A stretch of 64,000 nucleotides of DNA from Chimonanthus salicifolius (GCA_013350335.1 CM023542.1:3650025-3714024), one strand, 5' to 3'. Numbered from the stretch's first letter, positions 47,419-59,026 are shown. Notes: generated by a model not told the origin, from the sequence alone. Numbers and translations are program-made.

Positions 47419-48160
47419 TTAGAGTATAAGTATTTTGTTATTCAATGAAATATAGAACCTCATTCAAATGTGTAAATCAACTCTATCCTAATTTTTTTTC
47501 ATAATTCAGTCTTTTAAAATTCAATCATTGGATTAAATTCTTTGAACCATTTTCAGCATTTCATCATAATAATATAATAAAATAAAATATTTAACAAATT
47601 GTCGATAAACTATGGAATTTAGAAATTAATTATAATTATGATAGCAATATCAATGTCCCTTTTTTTTAAAGATGAATAAATCAAAATCTCTTATCAATTT
47701 GACCATCTCATGTATCAACTTAGATTGAACTAAGATATGGCTTCGAAGATGTTTATGCTTTTTTATAAAAGTAGGACCTCTAGTGAAAATGAGATTTTCA
47801 TAATAGTGGGAGTAATTTAAAAAAGTGTTTTTAAAATTCATTTTTTATTTTTTCATGTTTATTAATAGGTGGAATTTTCAATCAAAATATTTATTGATAT
47901 ATCTAAAGAATAGATTTTTATTTAATAAGTTATTTTTAAGGAAATCCTTAGAAATAAATTCATTTTATTTTTACTTTTTTATATATAAAGACACAAAAAC
48001 ATGTTCTTAATTTTTCAAAACTCATACTCTAAATTTCTTCCCGAATTAGATCAATTTTAGACTCAAGGCCGACACATGTGGGCTCGACCCTTGACGCTCG
48101 AAGACATTGGGCAAAATCCGACGGCCCGAGGATAATCACGATAATCCTAACCCCTTTCAA
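47419..48160. other. AT-rich intergenic DNA
   Basis: No gene recognised on either strand; composition changes sharply to GC-richer promoter DNA at about 48060. Confidence 0.5.
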
Positions 48161-48174
48161 ATCAAAGCGCGCGC

Positions 48175-48180
48175 CACGTG
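48175..48180 (+). promoter_or_regulatory. G-box in the Tudor-gene promoter
   Basis: CACGTG in the context GCGCCACGTGTCACG, about 270 bp before the inferred leader donor. G-boxes bind bZIP and bHLH factors in plants. Function here is inference. Confidence 0.6.
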
Positions 48181-48445
48181 TCACGTCTCTACACATTCCC
48201 GCGCTTCTCAGCGCGTGGCTCACCTTAGTCTTTGCGACTCCACTAACGCCTCTTTTGTTCTGTACTTCTGTACCATTTCCTTCTCTCACACGCCAAATTT
48301 CCCCAAACTTCATATTCTCACTTCATTGATCCGTGAAAATAAAAATTTAGGGTTTCTAAGCATACAACGGGGATTCATCCATCGACTCTCATTTGCTCCG
48401 TACACCATTTCTTCGCATTCATTGTAATCCAGGCTTTGGCTACAG

Positions 48446-48925
48446 GTATATATGATTCTCTATTGTCTTTTGGGGGGTTAGTCTTTCATTTCAATCCTTC
48501 TTGACAGATTGAGGCATGTTTATGTTGTTTGATTACATGTTTTGTAGTTTTCCTGGAAAATGCATCTTGTTACTATTTTTATTTATATTGTTTTTTTGAA
48601 AAGGTGAAAATGTTTCCTGTCATGTCTGGGCATCTCGATGCACTTCCCAAAATGGTAACTGTTTTTGTTGTTTAACATTCCAGAAGTCATTAAAACAAAT
48701 CTAGGTTTAAAGTCCATCCTTATATACTAGGGTCGAAATTCCTGGAAAACCTAAAACCCTTGTTCACAATTCATCATTCAATCTAGTGATTTTGGGGTTT
48801 TCCCTTTCCTCCTTGTTGTGTAATTTTTAGGATGTTTTGAGTATGCTTACTGTTTTATAAGGACAATGATTTCTAGTTTATTTTTTGATGGCTGAGATTA
48901 GGACTTGGGATGTGAAATTTTTTAG
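48446..48925 (+). other. Leader intron of the Tudor-domain gene
   Basis: Donor GTATAT after GGCTACAG at 48446 and acceptor TTTTTTAG at 48925, 38 bp before the start codon. T-rich interior. Inferred from splice consensus only. Confidence 0.45.
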
Positions 48926-48963
48926 GGCCCGGGGGACGGTTTGGGAGTAGACTAGTCCAAGAA

Positions 48964-50340
48964 ATGGGTAGGAAGAAGACAAGGCCTCAAGCTGATGATG
49001 AGATATCATCACCAGAGCAGAAGAGTACTAGTTCAGTTAAAGATGAACTTGGTTTCTCTCGGATGGCAGATGAAAATGCTACAAAAATTGCTGGTGACAA
49101 CTCTTCTGAGGAAGGGAAATATGCTGTTGATAATGATGAGGCAGAGGAGAAGAAATTGGTGGGGAAGAAAAAGAGTGAAAATAGAGTTGTTGAAAGAGGG
49201 GGAATAGCCAAGAAGAGAGAGTCTATGATGAAGAAGGGAGGGGAATTAGAGGAAGCCGGTAATGCACTTGGAAGGAAACGCAAGAGAGGGCCAGATGTTG
49301 AGATTATGGAGACATACTTGCTGTTATCGCACAGGAATGAGTCCTTGTCAAGGCTTCGGCCAAGGAAGAAGGTCCCTTCCTTCCAGAGGGTTACATTGGA
49401 CAAGAGTGATTTTAGTGGCATTGTTGGGAAGAGGGTGAAGGTGTTCTGGCCTGACTCTAGAAGATGGTTCTATGGGCATATTGCTTCATTCAATAGAAAA
49501 AAGATGGTCCACGTGGTTTTGTATGATGATGGTGACAAAGAGGAGTTGAATTTGATGAAGGAACGGTTTGAGCTTGAAGTTATGCCCGATGATGTTTTCT
49601 GCTGTTCTGATGCTGAATTGAAAGTGGAGCCTGAGAAAAAAGATACGAGTTCATGTGAGGGAAAGGTTGATGAGGAGGGGATTGTTGAGAAAGAAGATTT
49701 CTGTGAGGATGGTGTTACCCACCTGAAGAAGAAGAGTGCATTACCAAAGAAGGGGAAGGGGGGGAGTTCAATGCAGCAAGATAAGAAAGATGATGCTTGT
49801 AACTCAGAGAAAACAGTGCACTTGGATCTGCAGGCTGATGTGCTTCATGTAGAAGGCAAGAAGAAAATGGTAAGCAAGGAATGTAATATCACTCTAAATC
49901 CTGAAGATGATAATGACAAGAAACTTGGTGGGACTGAACTGGTTTTGCAGGCTCTAGATGAGATTGATGAAGCATCTGTTGATGCGCAGGATACTGAACA
50001 TGAAATCAGCAATCTGCACAAAAAACCAGAAATGTCAGGGAAGGAAGAGGACATTGAGAACAATGACTGTCAAGGAGATGAAACTAAAGTGAACAGATCG
50101 GAGGAGAAAAAAACATGGGGGGTACCCAAGACAGATTATTCAGGTCTCCAGATTCCGGTCAATAACCGGGAAGATATAGGTGACGTCCAGGCTGGTTTGG
50201 AAAGCCTGGATACAGTCTCAAATAGAGGGTTAAATACAAAAAGTGTAGATTTGCAGCTGCCAGCAGATGACAAGCCTGTGGAGGATGAAGGCTTGGGTGA
50301 CAAGGTGCATGGAAAGGGCCAGCCAGAAAGAGGCATATGA
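48964..50340 (+). CDS. Tudor-domain nuclear protein, 458 residues
   Basis: A single coding exon starting MGRKKTRPQADDE. Residues 152-206 form a Tudor-like domain: VGKRVKVFWPDSRRWFYG, then VVLYDDGDKEELNL and ERFELE. This kind occurs in plant PDS5-type cohesion factors and related chromatin readers. Its aromatic residues (W162, W168, F169, Y187) could form the cage that binds methylated lysine or arginine. The N-terminal third is Lys/Glu-rich with a basic patch GRKRKRGP (103-110), a likely nuclear signal. The C-terminal half is acidic, Lys/Glu/Asp-rich and probably disordered. No catalytic motif. It may act as a chromatin adaptor. The exact name is not recognised. The stop is TGA; a possible splice acceptor at about 50456 would be in the 3' UTR. 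Confidence 0.8.
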   Translation: MGRKKTRPQADDEISSPEQKSTSSVKDELGFSRMADENATKIAGDNSSEEGKYAVDNDEAEEKKLVGKKKSENRVVERGGIAKKRESMMKKGGELEEAGNALGRKRKRGPDVEIMETYLLLSHRNESLSRLRPRKKVPSFQRVTLDKSDFSGIVGKRVKVFWPDSRRWFYGHIASFNRKKMVHVVLYDDGDKEELNLMKERFELEVMPDDVFCCSDAELKVEPEKKDTSSCEGKVDEEGIVEKEDFCEDGVTHLKKKSALPKKGKGGSSMQQDKKDDACNSEKTVHLDLQADVLHVEGKKKMVSKECNITLNPEDDNDKKLGGTELVLQALDEIDEASVDAQDTEHEISNLHKKPEMSGKEEDIENNDCQGDETKVNRSEEKKTWGVPKTDYSGLQIPVNNREDIGDVQAGLESLDTVSNRGLNTKSVDLQLPADDKPVEDEGLGDKVHGKGQPERGI

Positions 50341-50564
50341 GATCTAAAGCAATGTCAGTAAACTTGTTTCTAACTACTTGCTTGCTTTGGGACTGTTTTC
50401 ATTCTTCCTCTCAGATTCATTTGATTAGTTTGTAATATGTGCATTATTCTTGGCAGGAAGTGACAGGATTGTAAAGCGGTAGGAGCTTTTTCCATGATAA
50501 ATTGGTATATTCTTTCGCTTGCAGATGTTTTCTTTGTATTTTAGTCTTCATTGTGGGTCGCTAA

Positions 50565-51888
50565 GGGCCTGTTTGGTATAAAAATTTTGGGAGCAGAATT
50601 TTGAGTTTTTTTTTGAAAGATTAGAATTTTAAAATTTTAAGAATTTGACAAATTCCTTTCAGAATTGTACGTTTGTTTTGTCCTGAATTGTGAAGTGCAA
50701 TTTCTCAAATTCCAACAAACTACAGAATGCTGGAACTACGAATCTCTCAAAAGGGTTTATTTCTAAAATTCCGAACTCCAAATCAATATATCCTTGATGT
50801 AAACCTAAAAGAAACCCCACATGGTAAATGTTTATTTTTGTTTTGAGTCCCACTAGAGGGGCCAAATCAGATAATGGTTGGAATGCTTAGAAATCTTGTG
50901 ATAATTTTAGGAGCTAAATTTGATATTAACTCCAAACTGTAAAACCACCTATTATTGGCCTTCACTTAAAGGTACGCTCTTTTTTTAATCAACTGTCTAT
51001 TTCACACTATTAGATAAGATAACCTAATACTCTAGATTGGTATGAAATTTGATGCCTGGTTAATCCAAAGGACTACCATTTAATCTAAATAACTACTGTT
51101 CCTTGGAAAGAAGGCCACATGTCAAATTTTTAAATATGTATTTTGTTTACTTAGACAGAAATGACCAGAAAATAAGGTGCAATTAACATGGTTCAAAACT
51201 ATGCATAAAACACAGACACTGAAAAAATTAGAATATACGCATTTTTCATTCTTCTGTTTTTGCTTATTTTTATGATTCTTTTAAACTAGGTTTGAGCTAG
51301 ACCCAAGGTGGACTTGACCCATTGAGACAAGTCCAACATGTCTTTACAACAATCCAATATAGGATGAAAAATTTCAAAGTTGTAATGAGTAATCAAATTT
51401 CTTCCCGTGTTCAAGTCCCATGGGCATTAGTTGGTCATCCCATAGAAACAATTTGCCAAATCTGAATATGTAGAAAATGCCAACTCCATATCGACGGGAT
51501 AAATGACTTAGATGATGATGTTTAGGTGGTGGCCCTAACATGAGATTGCCTATAGGTACCCTGTCAAATGAATGGGTTCCTATGATGTAAATTATCTACA
51601 TATTTTTTTAATAATAATATTCATACATGCTAATCAATTGGAATTTATAATAAAACAGCCAATCTATTATGGAGCCGACATGCAATTTCAAGTCATATGT
51701 ATATTTTAAATCATGTATATTTTAAATTTTGTAACGATAAAAATATTTCAAACACTAATGTCTAATTTAAAAGGAACCAACAATTTTTTTGACATTGGCA
51801 TTCCTTCAATTATAGAATTTTCCATAATCCAATTTTCCAGAATTCAATGAATTTTAAAATTCTAGAAAATTGTTCTACCAAACAGCCC
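50565..51888. mobile_element. PIF/Harbinger-type non-autonomous element, 1324 bp
   Basis: Terminal inverted repeats GGGCCTGTTTGGTA and TACCAAACAGCCC, flanked by TAA on both sides (50562-50564 and 51889-51891). Three-base TAA duplications and GGSCCTGTTTGG-type ends identify PIF/Harbinger (Tourist) elements. Subterminal text is also mirrored (AATTTTAAAATT words). No transposase frame is visible. It lies just downstream of the Tudor gene. Confidence 0.8.
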
Positions 51889-52369
51889 TAACTGTTTTGG
51901 CTTTCTTTTTTGACATATTGTTGAGGCTATTGATGCTTTGCACATTATATTTGCTGCTTTTATAGTTATATCATCAATTTGATTTCTTAGTGTTGGCAAT
52001 GGCTATAGTTGCTATTGTCTAAAATTTTGAAGCAACCTTGATGTTTATGTTTTATTTTCATCTATCGAGTAGTTTACTTGCCTTGGTTATGAACTCTTGT
52101 GAATCTGCTGATCATGTGCTTGATACATGGTTCTAATACTGTTCAGCTTATGGATTAGTTGGTATTTGCTAAGGCTTTCATTTAGATATCCAGATGAAAA
52201 TCATCCTATCTTGATCAATTGTACCCTCTAATCCTTAAGTTGAGTATTTTATTTTGTGTGTCAGGTATATGTGCATATTTAAAATTGTAGTATCAAGATG
52301 CAATGACATTTTTTCTTTGAACACCTAGATGATATAACATCTATGATTAGTATTATGAATTATCACACT

Positions 52370-52615
52370 AGAAAGACTATAAAGTAGCCATAACAGATGA
52401 AGAGATGAGGAAATATTGCTTAAGATGGTTTGAGTACATACACAATACATCAGAAATAGCAATAGTCCAAAGAATTGAAGGTTTACGAGTAGAGATACAA
52501 GGAGAAGGGTTGACAAAGGCTTTGGTTTTTGGTAGAGAAAGAGAAAAATGGAAAGGTAGAATCCAGAAAGCCAACCTTGAATAGCTGGGAGATTGGTTGT
52601 AATGATGATGAGATG
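52370..52615 (+). mobile_element. RTE-type LINE 3' fragment
   Basis: The plus-strand peptide TDEEMRKYCLRWFEYIH, then GRIQKANLE, matches the C-terminal end of RTE reverse transcriptase proteins. It is followed by a TTGGTTGTAATGATGATGAG tail. The copia-type solo LTR starts 28 bp further on. Confidence 0.65.
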
Positions 52616-52979
52616 GAATGACACCCACTCCTTGATTAAGTTTGTTAGTGTCCCGGCCTCCCAGTCACATATTTGTCAATTCTATGACTTAGGTGAAGCA
52701 TTGCCTTAGAAGGTCGAAACAAGAATACAAGACTCAAGGTGTGATGAAGGTTGAATTAGGAGCTTCAAGAATAGAAGATCAAGTGCGGATTCAAGCATCA
52801 TCAAGTGTATGGCAATTACAAAAGGTAATTGGACATAGATGACTTTAAGTAGAACCCACATCCTTAGGTGAACCTTGCCTAGGCTTAGTGGAACATGTTG
52901 TTAATAACATTAACTAGCTTTAGTGCATCTTAGACAGTCACAGAACCAGATGGGATAAAAATTGGAAATTTGATTATTT

Positions 52980-53500
52980 GTCATGTCGATATGTTGACGT
53001 CACCGACCCATCGGTGATACAGGACAAACCCATTGTGGTCATCGACACATCAACCGGATTGACAAGGGTTCTAGATCGGAAGCACCGTCATTTGACAAAT
53101 CGAGTAGCTCATGCGCACCGACATATCGATGAGTACAGAATGACCCATCGGTGCGCACAACACGTCGACCTGGGTTGTGTGAGTTCTGGAACTTAGAACT
53201 CTGGGGTACTCTCAGACAGACATATCGAAGGCATCGACCCATTGAGAATACCAGGACCGACCTATCAATGGACTAACATGTCAACCTGAGTTTGACAAGT
53301 TTCTAGACTTGAAACTCTGTCTACATGGTTTTGCCTCAAGTCGATACGATCGACAAACCGACACATCGACTATAAGTCATGTCGACCCATCGATGTGACC
53401 GACCCATCGGAAGTGACCGTTTTATATCCATTGGAAGCTTAAGGATTAAATTGCAACGGCACTATGCCAGTACTGACCCGTCGACCCATTGACAATCCAG
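52980..53500 (+). repeat. Degenerate CGACCCATCGA repeats within the LTR
   Basis: Words such as CACCGACCCATCGGTGATAC, CGACACATCAACC, ACCGACATATCGATGAG, GACCCATCGATGTGACCGAC and CCATCGGAAG recur irregularly at 10-40 bp spacing. Many are palindromic around TCGATCGA-like cores. This is a GC-rich island in AT-rich DNA. Confidence 0.6.
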
Positions 53501-54271
53501 AGTTGAGATTTTTATGTTAGCCTATATATTCTCTAAACCTTGAAGAGTTTGGTTGGACACTTGGAGAGAGCTTTGAATAGAAAAATCCTTGGGCATTTCT
53601 AGAGATCCCAACCTCTCTCTATGCACTAAATATTGGTGAATCATTTGATAATCCAATCTTCCATAGATTGAGATTGAGAGAGAGGAAGACAACCACTCTA
53701 TGATAGATATTGGTCACCCAATTTCCTAAAGACTTCCCAAAGATTGTGATTGCTCTACACACGACGCATCTTCGTCAACATACGAGATCATATTGGGAAG
53801 AAGATTCAGAAGCACATCTTCATATTGCAAAGCTTCAAAGGTAAGTGCTTCTAGTTTGATTTTGTTGTTTATAAATCATCTTGTGAAATGGATTAAAGAG
53901 GGTTTACTCTTAAACCACTATAAAAAATAGAGGGATAAGGACGTAAACCGGGGTAGGTCGAACCTTTCAAAATCTTAGGGAATGGGTGAAATTCTCAGTC
54001 AATTGAATTAGGTGGAATTCCTACTCTATTTGTGAGTGTGTAATTCCCCTCATAGTGAATTGGGATAACCCAAGGTTAGGTGAGTCCAACAGTGGATGTA
54101 TGAGGGTTTACTCCGAACCACTATAAATATGGTGTTGTGGTGTTAGAGCCTTTTGTTTGGATTGTTATTTGAGCACACACAACACATCTTGATTAATTTA
54201 ATTTATCCGTTGCAAATTGTCTAATTAATCAAGTAATTTTTAAAGGACCAACGAATTTAGAGATTACCCTA

Positions 54272-54273
<2 letters not shown>

Positions 54274-54301
<28 letters not shown>
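54274..54301 (+). repeat. Poly(C) tract of 28 bases followed by (TC)n
   Basis: An uninterrupted run of 28 C, then CTCTCTCTCTC to about 54311. It lies at the position where SIRE-like LTRs have a shorter C run. Length in an assembly may be imprecise. Confidence 0.85.
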
Positions 54302-54302
<1 letters not shown>

Positions 54303-54365
54303 CTCTCTCTCGCCGCTCCTCTCTAGGGTCAATCCTGTTCTAGCACACCGGTGACTTTCAAAGTT

Positions 54366-56505
54366 GATCCATCTCAGACCACTTGCTTGGTCAAATGGCC
54401 CTATAGTTTGATTTTCATAGGAATTACAAGATAATTCCAAATGTCATATATTCTAGAGATGAATGAGCTCTGGGGAACATTTTATTATTGGTACTGAAGT
54501 CTAAGATTGTTAAGTGTTTGTGTCAGGAGGTTATGCTAATGATGAATATGATGCAATGGTGTGAGAGCTGAAACTGAGATGTGTTGTGGAACCTAATTGT
54601 ACTAGTTACCCTTACTATGGTTGGTGTGCCTTTGTATCTTAAGAGTGTTCCTGTGCTTTTGAGTTGTTTTATCTTTTTGTTGTGCTACTTCAGGAGTTGT
54701 GTGGTGCACTCATTGTACCCTTCTTTGACTTAATAAAATTACCATTTAAAAAGAAAAGAAAAGGAAAGAGAAGCAGAAGTTATCTTTACCTTGCTTGTAT
54801 TTGCTTCAAGGTTTTCTTCTGCAGGCTTCTAGTTGACAACAAATTGTCTAAGGGTTGTTTTTGTATTTGCAGGTATTATTGCAGTACAGTATTCAAGAAT
54901 ATTGGAGGCTATAGTTTTGACTTTGACACAGACTTTTGAGGCTACTAATCTACAAAAAATTCAGTGAACCCATGATTTTGCTGCTACACTGATATTTATC
55001 CTTTCTGATCATCATATGATATAGCATATGTATAGAGTCCTGGTTAGGGAGAGTTCCATGATCTGATCCACCTTTTTGTGTAAGTGCAAGGAACAAGGAA
55101 AAACGTCTTTAGTCTTTATTCATATACTCCCACACAATGTTTTGAATTGCTTCCAGCTATCTGGTTGTTTCTTTGGCTCTCTTTTAGATAGGAAAGCTCT
55201 TACCTGACTCTTGAATCAGCAGTCCTAAGCTGACTCCACCTTTAGATAGCAACACTGGTACTAGAGGGGCTGACTCACGAGTCAGGTTGACTTTATGCGT
55301 AAAGTTAAGCAAATGTCAGTGTGATGTCTGTAATTCTGTTCTAAATGAAATACATTTTGACAGAATACAGACTCTAAGAGATGAGAGGAAAACAAACCTC
55401 ACCACATTATCTGCCTCTATGCAACAAGGATGATGGCTATTGGCTAGTAATCTTCCATCTTTTACCATGACTTTCAATTTTAAAAATATTCATAGAGGGG
55501 AAAAAGAGAAAAAAAGAAGAAGAAATCACAGTCATATGTTGAAGCAAGATATTTTTTTGAGAGTTTTTTTATGAATTTTTTAAAATAACAATGATTTGGA
55601 AAAGTATTCAAGGTCAGAATCACCACAAGCTTGTTCACTTTGTGCTCCATTTTACCAAATGGGTAAGGTTGTGTGTTATCTTCATATCTAAACAATTAAT
55701 TTGGGTCTTTTTTCAAGCGGTAACTTGTGCTTAAGTTGAGTTGGAACATCATAGAATATATACCTCAATACATATATCCATCGTCATCAATTTCATTTAC
55801 CATGATCCTATCTATTTGGGTTGCTGTTTCAAGTTCTATTGAGGACCAATGAGGAGCTAGTATGTGGTGCTTCTGGAATGAGATAGGTGAAGTGCGGCCA
55901 ACTGATGGGAGCAATAATTTCCTTAATTTTTTTACTCCTAAATCTTTACAAAGCAAAGTCATATGATATTGAGATGTTTTTTCCTAGAACTAGAACCCTA
56001 GTCATCAACATACTTTGTACTGTTTGTCGTGACTCAAGTGATCATTATCTATCCCCATGTCGCTAATTACCTTGTATTGATATAGGTTATTCTATGTAAT
56101 GAATTTACACTTTATGGACATTGATATTGGCTAATGGAATTTTCTTGGATATTCTTTAAGTTTCTTTTACCTCTCTTTATTCTGTACATTTGATATATGA
56201 GGGAGACTACAAAAGGTTTGGGTGTTTTGCCACATGATTTTTATAATTTTTATTTGATGCATTCTCATCATGGGGTTAATCATGATAGGATAAAATATTT
56301 ATCTAATTTTTTTAATTAAAATAAAATAAAATAAATCAACCACTCTCGGATTAAGATTTGAAATTTAATAAAACCAGTCTTGTATGAGCACCATTATAGA
56401 AGTATGTCAATCTGATAAATATCAGTCAGAACATCTTGCATATAGAAGGCCTTACTGTATCCAAGTCTGAAATATTAAGAGGAATAGATTAATTAGAAGA
56501 GCAGC
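54366..56505. other. Intergenic DNA with a possible LINE tail
   Basis: A segment at about 54590-54760 (GTTGTTTTATCTTTTTGTTG, then CTTCTTTGACTTAATAAAATTACC and a purine-rich end) looks like a LINE 3' untranslated end. A minus-strand frame at 55765-55962 has no recognisable content. I see no other gene. Confidence 0.4.
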
Positions 56506-56840
56506 TTAAGATTTCTTCTGCTCATCTTGTTGCTGCCATTGAGCTGGGGTCAGAGCTTTCTTTATTGAAAGTGCATGAATATCTTTCATCTGCTCTGCTA
56601 ATGCAGAATTCACCATTCGATGCCTCTCCAGCAATCTCTTCCCCTCAAATTGTTCCGATACAATCTCAACGGACAAAGCTAGCACCACACCTGATAATCA
56701 CAATTTTCAGAGTAGGGAAGACAGATAAATAACAGTTAGAAGAATATTTAAAAATTAAAATAAAAATTAAAAACTGAATGAGGCTTAATTAGAAAAATAA
56801 ATTGATAAGGTTCCTACCCTCCGGATGTATCAATTACTTC
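56506..56840 (-). pseudogene. BOLA2: BolA2-like gene fragment with an apparent frameshift
   Basis: BolA2 proteins partner monothiol glutaredoxins in iron-sulphur handling. Two minus-strand exons are recognisable. 56840-56818 (23 bp) encodes EVIDTSGG after acceptor TTTCAG and before donor GTAGGA. 56690-56506 encodes, after acceptor TATCAG, CGASF and then, one base out of frame, VEIVSEQFEGKRLLERHRMV and NSALAEQMKDIHALSIKKAL, ending TPAQWQQQDEQKKS and a stop. The join between CGASF and VEIVSEQ needs removal of one base in CTTTGTCCGTTGAG. A first exon with the usual MVTKEQVE-like start is not found; a stretch at 57061-57110 is only vaguely similar. Either a pseudogene or a sequence error. Confidence 0.75.
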
Positions 56841-57129
56841 CTGAAACAGAAAAATAAATTGGTCAGCAAATGATAAATGACACGTTAAAAGTCAGAAATT
56901 TTCATATGCTTCCTGTAGAGAACACAAATCTCATAAACACCCAAATATTTAAGAGAAATCATCTAAACACATTAATAATCATGCAATCATCAAAGAAAAA
57001 CAGTACACAATTGTCAAAGAATAAGAGCCTCTACTCTCTTTTTCTCCACATCAATTAAAACGGGGCTCACTTCGCTGTAGAAGTAAACATCTCTCTCACC
57101 ATAACTTCCTGCATTGATAGCAATATACA

Positions 57130-58120
57130 ATCCAATTAACTTTGGGACTAGTCTGATGTCATGCATACGTTCCTAGGTGGCCTTGTGGGGCCCAGGGGGA
57201 GGTCTGTTTGAAAGGTATTTTCTAGACGATGGGCCCATACTAAGTTCTTCAACTTTATCCAGCAGGTTCTAAGGACAGCTACTTCCTTTTGCCCATTGAA
57301 CAGCCATATAGGAGTCCCCCCCTGAACAATACTTCCATTCCCTCCCCTCTTTCTAACTCCTTAATTCCCTTCCGTAAGCCCATTACCTCAGATCCTCATT
57401 CGAAGAGCAAATGGTAAGAGAGCTGCCGAAAGAAGCCACCTTGAGAGACTGGTGGTTCTGAAGAACTTCCCCATAACCAGTTTTCCCACTGTCTCTAGTC
57501 TCCCATCAAAATTTAGTTTTAGAAGGCCCTGAGGAGGACACCAATTAGCATGCTTCTTTGCTTTCTTTCGCGATTTTGGAATACCATCAAACCAGCCTCT
57601 AATAATGTCTGAAGCACCGATGCCTTTAAGATTCCTCAGTGCCAAGAACCAAACTGCTGTCCTGAACTTAATCATCTTGATGCTGTCCCTCTATCCTTTT
57701 TTATTCTGTTCAAGACGCTACCGTTTCTTTCCAGCCAAATAGCCATAAATCACTTAGAGACAGAGACATCCAAAGAGCTTTCTTGGAGGCATTAACCTCA
57801 AGTCTATTTGTTCATTAAGAAAAGGAGGCCCTATCCTTCGGCATGTAGAAAGACAAAATCAGCACCTGATAGGAGAAGTTGCAGTGGAGGAAAAGATGGC
57901 TGGTGTTCTCTTCTGCACTCAGACACAGAGGGCAGGCATTAACAATTAGCACCCTTCTTTTCCAGAGTTGGTCCATGGTGAGAACTTTACCCAGGCCTAC
58001 TAACCAGCCAAAGATCTGAACCTTAGGAGGGACTCAGGCCTTTGGGAGAAATTGGTGGAGCTTCTTTTTTGTATCAGACTGAAGCAAAAAGACTTTACCA
58101 TGAAAACGCCCTTCTCCTCT
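57130..58120 (-). mobile_element. LINE 3' portion (zf-RVT and RNase H), minus strand
   Basis: On the minus strand, 57890-58030 reads GWLVGLGKVLTMDQLWKRRV then NACPLCLSAEEN (zinc-binding region). 57388-57675 reads GASDIIRGWFDGIPKSRKK, then WCPPQGLLKLNFDGRL (start of RNase H). It is decayed. It lies upstream of the BolA-like exons and may have disrupted that locus. Confidence 0.65.
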
Positions 58121-58139
58121 GCTCCCAGATCCTTCTATC

Positions 58140-58567
58140 CCTCCCCTAACTGGAGATGAAAACCCTCCTGGCTCCCAAATCCTTTAAATTGTCTTTTTAT
58201 CCACTTGCCATCACTGAAGTGGTGAAAATGTATACTCTTGAGTTTCTTTTCAACCAAATGGACCACACAATATTCAAAACAATAGCAGCCCAAAGAATCC
58301 TCCTAAACGAACTTCCACCCAACACAACTTCTTCATTAAACAAAGCCAACCAAGCTTTCGGTAGACAAAATGACGTCCCTAACAACGGAAAGAAATGACA
58401 CCAAATCTGGTAAGAAAACTAACAAGCAAAGCGAGCAAGCATTAACAATAATCATACGCCGCAACCGCAAATTGTCAATTGTTAAAATCTTCTCCATTCT
58501 TGCCAACCATAAAAAAACCTTCACCTTGAAAGGAGCAACATCCTTCCAAATTTTCAAACACATCTAA
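58140..58567 (-). mobile_element. Second LINE fragment (zf-RVT), minus strand
   Basis: The minus strand reads KIWKDVAPFKVKVFLWLARM then EKILTIDNLRLRRMIIVNAC, followed after a frameshift by NIVWSIWLKRNSRVYIF, the IWxxRNxRxF motif of plant LINEs. It overlaps in content with, but is distinct from, the neighbouring fragment, so two insertions are nested or adjacent. Confidence 0.65.
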
Positions 58568-58663
58568 GGCACATCACCAACACATATCAGCTTAGTACAA
58601 AAAGATCTAACTGAAAAAATTCCATGAGATCAGGATCCATAATACGCATATCATCACCACTCC

Positions 58664-58908
58664 TGTGATACCCCTCCCCCTTCCTAAAAAAGTCCCATAT
58701 CGGTGGGAATGAAAGAGAGGGGTGGGTTTATTAAAGCCACCCCATTGAAAAACTCATGTAAAAGGCCTTTTGGGCCAGACCACGTGGACCTGGGCCCAAA
58801 TGCAAAACCGTGTGGGTTTGAGCTGTGTGCGAGGCCCAAAGCGGACAATATCTTACTGAGTCAAGCCCTAAGCCCTGTTGTCGGGTCGGGTCGGGTCGGG
58901 TCGTTACA
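58664..58908 (+). repeat. TRIM 5' LTR
   Basis: 245 bp, TG...CA ends. Carries four GGGTC units before GTTACA. Confidence 0.88.
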
Positions 58909-58913
58909 AAATA

Positions 58914-58925
58914 TGGTATCAGAGC
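58914..58925 (+). promoter_or_regulatory. TRIM primer-binding site
   Basis: TGGTATCAGAGC, complementary to the 3' end of initiator-Met tRNA, five bases after the LTR. Confidence 0.88.
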
Positions 58926-59026
58926 CGAGTTCTACACTCAGACACAGTGGACCTATCATCCTTCCCTGGAGTTGTCAAGTGGACCGGAGTCGAGCGGGAA
59001 CGGCTTGAGGCTTTAGGGAGGGTGAT

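Larger units (their letters stand above)
52643..54360 (+). mobile_element. Solo LTR of a copia-type (SIRE-like) element, 1718 bp
   Basis: Starts TGTTAGTGTCCCGG and ends GTGACTTTCA, between two AAGTT copies (52638-52642 and 54361-54365). The end, a C-rich stretch then CTAGGGTCAATCC and ...GACTTTCA, resembles the 3' end of LTRs of large plant copia elements of the SIRE group. No primer-binding site or internal region follows, so it is a solo LTR. Superfamily is inference; boundaries are seen. Confidence 0.8.

Noticed and set aside
49845..50336. Minus-strand serine-rich frames opposite the Tudor gene
   Set aside because: Shadows of the Lys/Glu/Asp-rich coding strand.
57061..57110. BolA exon 1 on the minus strand
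   Set aside because: ATGGTGAGAGAGATG followed by CTTCTACAGCGAAG has only loose similarity to BolA2 exon 1 and contains stops in the needed frame.
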